Origin: Leptodontidium sp. MPI-SDFR-AT-0119
Taxonomy: Eukaryota > Ascomycota > Leotiomycetes > Helotiales > Leptodontidiaceae
Direction of reading: 5' to 3'
Length of the DNA: 64,000 bases
NCBI GenBank assembly: GCA_020726505.1
Contig: JAHLEZ010000028.1
Span: 682,001 to 746,000 of the forward strand
Part shown: in pieces, positions 58,001-64,000 of the stretch
How positions within the stretch are numbered: position 1 is the first letter of the stretch
Layout of the letters: each line of letters opens with the position of its first letter
The notes under the pieces: model-generated
What the model was told of the DNA's origin: nothing
Databases searched by the model: none
What the model saw: only the letters and a program-made list of their open reading frames with translations
Program-made: the position numbers and the translations under genes

Positions 58001-61000
58001 ACAAGTAAAGTAAAATAAAGACTAATGAGCACCCGAACTTAAGAGACCTAAACTAAGTATAATACCTCTTACACTATTTAACGTTACTATAGTTACTCTA
58101 ATATATACTGCCTTAATAAGGGAACATACTATAAAACACGTATAATAATCAGAAAAGACTCAGGCTTATAAGGCAATATATAAGTGAATTCAAGAGACAG
58201 TTAATCCTTCGATCTATTAGAGTGCTATTCGGGAGTACGAGATTAAGGAGGAATAAAGAGCGAAAGAGCAACCCGACAAAATAACGGACAAACCGAACGA
58301 CCCACGATCTTAGACTTTACAAATACTCCTCAAGGTATTAAAGAGAGACTACGCCCTTTTAGAAGCAAGTAACCTCACTAAAGCTTAAGCTAAATACAGA
58401 GAGAAGCTCGAAATCGTCAAAGTAGGACAAGTAAATCCTAAGGTGTGGATTCAAGAGTAGCAATTAACCTATTAAGATACTCTATTATACGACATTCCGG
58501 ACGTTAAGGGCCCCTTGGCAATCATCAACTTTATTAAGGCAATACAAGAGAAGCTCGTACCTAAATAGGCTCGCGAACGACTGTCTAAGGTCCTCAGAGA
58601 TAATACTCTTAAGATTATTTACAAGTACACGTTACTTTAATACGTCAATTAACTATTAGCGCTTAATAAAAAGTCTCTTACGGCTACCAGAAGAAACAAG
58701 ACAGTTAGATTATATATTACACTAAGAAAGAGATTAGATACTCTAGGAGTACTACTAGTACTAAGGACCCCTTCGCTAAATACCTCGCTTAATACCTGCC
58801 CCTACAAGGTGAGCTCTCACTAACACAAAGTAATCAAGTGTTATAGACTTTAATATTATTACGACGGCTTAATTAGGGACAAACTGCGCAACTTACCGTC
58901 TACGGAGGAAATCAAGGAAACTTGAATTAAGCTTAAAAAGGAGTTTCCTGACTTTAAACGAGTAATTAATAAGAAAGGGTAGAGACAAGTAATAGTAAAG
59001 GAAATTACTAAGGGAATAACTTCTAAAAACTCCTCGTCTTCTCTAACAACCTTAGTAAAAGCCTTAAAGTTACTGAAGTATCCCGGTAATGTTAATGCTT
59101 ATATAATTAGTCCGGAGTTACTTGACGAGGCTCTCGTTACCTCTAGAATCTATACTATTATTAATATAAATCGACACCTGTTCTCAGAGAGCACCTTACT
59201 TAATAACAGCGCTACTACTCATTTAGTTAACTCGGTTACTCTATTAGAGCCTAAGACCTTTATTAAGTCAACTAACGACGACAGTGTTAAAGCCGGAACG
59301 TCGAGCCTTATAGTTAAGGGCCGAGGTACTTGTGTTTTTAAGGGTGCTCTCTATAGCCGTAATAGACTAAATACCGAGGACTTAAGGCTTTTTAACGTCG
59401 CTATCGTTAAAGGTTTTAATATTAATATTATTTCGGAAGCTCGTTTATTAAAGGCTGGACTTTAGTATAATAAGTTAAACTATACGTTACGCGTGGGATT
59501 AGCTAAGAAGAGTATTATGTTAAAGTAATTAAAGTGACAAGTTTAACTTAGCTTTCTTTAAATACAAGCCTTTTAATTACTCTTTAGCCTCCTTAACTAC
59601 TTATAACTCTCTAATTCGCTTAACTTATACCTTTTTAATATTCCCTACGCTTTAAAAGAGTATCCGGCAAGGCTTTTAATTAAGTCGACAATATTTAAGA
59701 CCGCGGCTAGACGACGCCAGGTTATAGCACTTACGGGCAGGGCACTTAAGGAAGGAAGTATTAGAGAATTTAGTTAAGAATACGCGTAACGTCGAGATTA
59801 TAAGTACTACTCAAATTAAGTATAAAGAGTACTCTCTAACTATTACGTAGTAAGTCGTTAGTCGAAGACCTTTAGAGAGAACAACTACCCGGCCTTTTTA
59901 TCGCATTTCTTAGGACTTATTCGACTTCCCTATTAGATTTAATAGGAACAGCTAGCTCTTGTTAGTTAAAGACTAATATAACGGGAAATTCTATAAATAG
60001 CTCTTAAAAAACAAAAGGTTAATTACTGTCTTAAGAGTTCTTAAACTGTTTAAGGCGTAAACGAGACGTTAATTCAGACTCTCGATTTGCAAAATACGCT
60101 AAGACAACGATACCTCGGTTATAGGAATCAATAGATTAACCGAGTACGAAAAGTAGTGTACAGAAAATAGTATTAATATTAAGAGTACCCCTTCGTATAT
60201 ACACTAACCTAATAAGGGAGCTAAGCGTGTAAGTAAGGAAATTATTAAAAAGTCTATTAAGATGCGCCTTTTAGTAAACCTACTAGAAGAACTTTAGACA
60301 AAAGCGGCTATAGTAGTAATTACTCTTTATAATATAAGTCCGGCTACTCGGAAAGGCTTTAAGAGTCTAAATGAGATCTTCTATGTCTAGTTTAGGTAAT
60401 ATTTTCGGTACTACGACCTTAAGCTTATTTAGAAGCTTACTACTAATATACGACTTAACTAGAGTAATATATAAGTATACGGCTATAAAGCCTACCTTAT
60501 AATTAAGGACTGAGAGGCTCTTTAATAAAAAAGAACATTTAAAGTCAACCCAAGAGCGCACCTTAGATACCTAGTAAGATACGTCTCGTCTAATATATAT
60601 AGGGTCTAAGTACCTCAATTACAGCGTGTAATAGTGACTCGGAACGTTACTTTTAACGAATCCCTCTTTTATTTAGGCTCTCTAAACGTAAAGAGAGCGG
60701 TCGGCTAGCCGCGCTTAATATCAAGAGATCTTACTAAAATACTAAAAGAAAAGGAAGGACCCCAGGACGCTAGAACTAATATAATTAATCGACTAAGCGC
60801 ACTTAATATACTAGAATTAATAATAAGTACTACCTTAGAAAGGGAATAACTAAGCTAAGTAATAAGTTTTATAAAAACTACTAAGTTTACAACCTCGGGG
60901 GTACTATAGCCTTCGATTAAGCTTTCAACTACAGGGGTAAAGTAATTAATATTACCCTTAGAAAAGTTAGGATTAATAGAACTTGTTAGTAAAAACTCAG

Positions 61001-63270
61001 GGGTAAAACAACTAAAGAAAAGTGTTAGACTTCTTACTTATAAGTACTTTAATTAAGTCTCAAAACGAGTCGACAAATCAAGACAGTTAGTGTCTTAGAG
61101 TACAACTAGAAGAAATGTCTTACGTGGCGTACTAAACTTTAAGAAAGATATAAGAGTTAAGCGCTAATTGATACCACAAGTTATTATATACTCTTAAGGG
61201 CTATACGACTAAGAGCGCAGTCTCAAGCGTCGGGGAGCACTTACTTAAGGTGCCAGCCTTAAGCAATCGAAAGCTCCGCCTCAAGTAATAGAGTACAAGG
61301 AGTATCTTAATTCGTTAGACTTAAGGGAAGAATCAAGTATAAAGTAACACTTATTACTTCCGGCCCTAATTAACAATAACTTACTTAAACCTCTAGAGAG
61401 AAAGAGGGTGGAAGATCGAGCAACTAGCGACGGTCGAAAGACCCGAGTTAGTAATAAGATTACGAAACCGAATCGAAGCGTTTACATAGTAACTGTTAGA
61501 GAGCTAATTACGGAATCGTTAAACCCGTCGAGTAACTGTGAGCATTTAGAGGATTTTCTAGGGACCTTTTAGCTTAGTTAAGAGCTAGTACAAAGAGACG
61601 AAAAAGACTTAAGCGCAGTCCACGCTATTATCTTAGCGTCTATTCTTAAAAATGTCGAAATTCGACAACTAGTTAATCTCCCACGAATACACTAATCCCA
61701 ATTACTAAAGGACCCGTTAAATTAAAGAGACCTTAAGGATCACCCTTTAAGAGAGCACTTCTAAGCCGACGTAATCAAAGAAATCACTAACTTAGAGTCG
61801 CGTAATTACTAGAGAGTCGTTAAATAAAGCTTCGTTACTAAATAACTAATACTATTAAAATAAGTATTTCACGCCAAAGTCGATTTGTTAAGGTATTTAA
61901 TTAAGTGTTACTCGCGAGTTATTATTAAGGGAGACTTATAACCCAAAACGTTAATTCTTTTAACATATACGGCTACCTTAACTACTCGCTCTTTTAGGAC
62001 CGCCATAATAATAGCGGCTCAATTTAATTTAAAGATAATCTAATTTAATATTGTCAACGCCTTTATTAACACTAAACAGAGCGAATCGAGTGCTCGCGTA
62101 CGCTATTACTTACTAGACGGATTCAAATAAGACGATATAGTAATAAAGGTTAATTGTGCGCTCTACAGACTTAGAGACTCGCTAACACTATAATACAGAG
62201 ATTTTACTAAGACTTTATCAAAGTTAAGATTAATTCCTTATAAGGAGAAGCCTTATATCTTTATAAACAAGTAACGTTCGGTCTTTGTCATCTTTTATAT
62301 CGACGATATTCAAGTGTTATACCACGCTTCAGCCCTTAAAGACGCTCAACTTATTATCGACGGCTTAAATACGGCATACGAGCTCACTAAAGAAGAACCG
62401 ATAAAGTAGTTTTTAAGTGTTCACGTTATTAAAAATCGTCAAGTAAAGACTATTTCTCTAATACACGACACTTATATTTAAAAGGTTACTTTACGATTTG
62501 ACTTAGTAAATAGAAATTGCCTAAGTACTTTACTACCTCAAGTTAAGCTACTAAAGAATCAAGGGCAAGTAACCCTAGTTCAAATTAAGGAGTATTAAGA
62601 GAAGGTTAACTTAGTACTCTACACGACAATTATATTACGCGCAGACGTTACGTTTATAGCTTTAAGACTTTCTCACTTCTTAACTAACCCCTCTTTAAAG
62701 CACCTTGCGACAGTTAATTAAACTATTTGTTACCTCTTTAGAACCCGATTTTTAGCGATCACTTACAGTTACAAGCTACGCGACTCTCAGCTTATTATAA
62801 CTTTAAATACTTCATTTATAGACGATCTCAATACTAGGCGTTCTTCTAATAGTTATATTATAATACTTTTTAGAGGTTTAATCTTATAAAGAGCGACCTT
62901 ATAAGATACAGTCACCACTTCGACTACACAGGCTGAGCTTTTAGGCGTTAAGTACACGGCTAAGGAGATTATAGCTTTATAACGTTTCTTTTAAGAGCTA
63001 CGTCTTAAGTTAAGGGAAATTTAAAGGATCTTCTACAATAATTAGCAAATAATATAATTAATCGTTAAAGAAAATCAGCGTATCTTTACTAAACTACGCT
63101 ACGTTAATATTTAAAATATATAATTACGCCAGGAGTTTCAAAAGGGCACTTTTTCAGTCGAATATTTGCCTACGGGTTATATGCCCGCTAATGGACTTAC
63201 AAAGAACCTTTCTCGGCAAAAATTTAAGAGTTTTATTACTCTTATTAACTTAGTAAATGTTCGTGCTTAA
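58001..63270 (+). mobile_element. Ty1/copia retrotransposon C, + strand, RIP-degraded, LTRs not resolved
   Basis: Coding remnants in copia order on the + strand. Gag is at about 58.2-58.9 kb. The protease region is at 59.2-59.5 kb (HLVNSVTLLEP, GRGTCVFKGALY, NINIISEARLLKAGL). Pre-integrase is near 59.72 kb (HLRAGHLRKEVLENLVKN). The integrase core and tail are at 59.9-60.66 kb (IHQPNKGAKR, YNISPATRKGFKS). Reverse transcriptase is at about 61.9-62.4 kb, with the active-site box VIFYIDDIQV at about 62287-62316, both Asp intact. RNase H and the C-terminus extend to about 63.27 kb (TTQAELLGVKYTAKE, FSVEYLPTGYMPANGLTK). Stops are frequent, mostly TAG/TAA. It carries a YIDD-type box, unlike the TDD-type element A. 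Confidence 0.85.
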
Positions 63271-63599
63271 TTAAAGTAACTCACTATAAAGCCCTCGCTT
63301 TAAAGTAGGTCTTTATACACGTTCTTTACCTTTCCTTTATATAAGAGTAGTTTAATTATAAGCTCACCCTATGAATACACAATATATTTTCTTATATATT
63401 TGTTATTACTTTGTAAATTCTCTTACTATTTGATTTACTTCGAGAGTAACTGAGCTCAAGGGTAAAATTCACAGCATTTAAAAGATTCAATTACTCTTAA
63501 TAGTTATTCGTTTTTATAATAAAAGTAACGTAATATAAGTAAATTACAAAGGGACACTTAGTTATTTAGAAGTTCTTAAGCCTCGCCTCACAAAAAGAG
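63271..63599. other. AT-rich 3' flank of copia element C
   Basis: No coding frame. The 3' LTR should be here, but it could not be matched to a 5' copy by eye. Confidence 0.3.
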
Positions 63600-63875
63600 A
63601 ATAGCCTAATTATCTTTAAGTAATAAGCCCAAACTTCCTTAGCTAAAGCAGCCAAGGCACTTCTAATTATATTACAAAGCTCGTCAATGCGAGCGGCCGA
63701 AGCCTCTTCTTTAAGAGTAAAAGCCGGAGCTCCACTAACACTAGCAAGTCCACGAGTAGGCTCCGGAGAGAACAGAGCACTAGTAGTAGCAGCAAGTTAC
63801 TCTCCAGTAACCCGCGTATAAACCTCTAGAGCACTAAAGAAGTTCTCTTCATCTAAAAGAAATTAACCGATTTAG
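63600..63875 (-). pseudogene. coding remnant, unidentified, minus strand
   Basis: A minus-strand frame of about 85 codons with one TAA: FSALEVYTRVTGE-stop, then SALFSPEPTRGLASVSGAP, EASAARIDELCNIIRSALA and ALAKEVWAYYL. It is less AT-rich than its surroundings and strongly helical at the end. The style resembles Gag-type or other multicopy fungal proteins, but I do not recognise it. More of it may lie beyond the right edge. Confidence 0.4.
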
Positions 63876-64000
63876 CCTCAATTTCGCGGGAAATTCAAGA
63901 TAAAACAATATACTAGACTCTTTAATAACAGCACCACCCTCATCTTCCTCCTCCTCGTCACCTCCTCCTAAGCCGGTTGCTCTATTAATAACAAAAGCAG
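63876..64000. other. window edge, no call
   Basis: CTC/CTT-rich (minus strand Glu/Arg-rich) sequence, too short to interpret. Confidence 0.3.

Noticed and set aside
1..64000. tRNA, rRNA and other structured RNA genes
   Set aside because: I looked for tRNA-like A/B boxes and cloverleaf patterns in the gene-rich parts and saw none I could support. A dedicated scan (tRNAscan-SE, Infernal) would be decisive.

Overview
The window looks like a filamentous ascomycete (Pezizomycotina) chromosome. Coding frames carry short introns (48-88 bp, GT...AG). Two genes encode HET-domain proteins, one a giant NACHT-ankyrin receptor, and the rest of the sequence is cut up by retroelements. In the AT-rich parts, old reading frames stay in register but are studded with TAG/TAA codons where Gln or Trp would be expected. 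That is the usual footprint of repeat-induced point mutation (RIP). I did not recognise the species.

Layout: 1-2.4 kb is the edge of an AT-rich, RIP-degraded block. 2.4-40.2 kb is an accessory-gene island of ordinary composition. From left to right it holds a 382-bp inverted repeat, a broken Cys-rich protein gene, a truncated ABCC transporter pseudogene, an intact HET gene (8737-10488), Ty1/copia and LINE remnants, an astacin-like metalloprotease pseudogene, a second HET gene interrupted by one in-frame TAG, a second LINE remnant, a 2,045-residue NACHT-ankyrin protein (24311-30496), a possible transposase fragment, a C2H2 zinc-finger gene (33650-34389) and a four-exon gene for a 1,287-residue protein of unknown function (35787-39846). 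From about 40.2 kb to the right edge the sequence becomes extremely AT-rich and is essentially all transposon. It holds a compact LTR element in tandem, a 7.56-kb copia element nested in it with a perfect 5-bp target duplication, a 5.5-kb copia element whose LTRs contain an 18-bp tandem repeat, a RIP-killed gene resembling fungal OrsD/telomere-linked-helicase proteins, and a third copia element on the + strand.

Taken together, the intact genes fit a non-self-recognition (heterokaryon incompatibility / fungal NLR) accessory compartment next to a RIP-silenced transposon desert. Four genes look intact: the HET gene, the NACHT-ANK gene, the C2H2 gene and the large orphan. At least four other host-type genes (ABCC transporter, metalloprotease, Cys-rich protein, second HET) are decaying, so turnover here is rapid. 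A functional link between the intact genes is inferred from location and family only.
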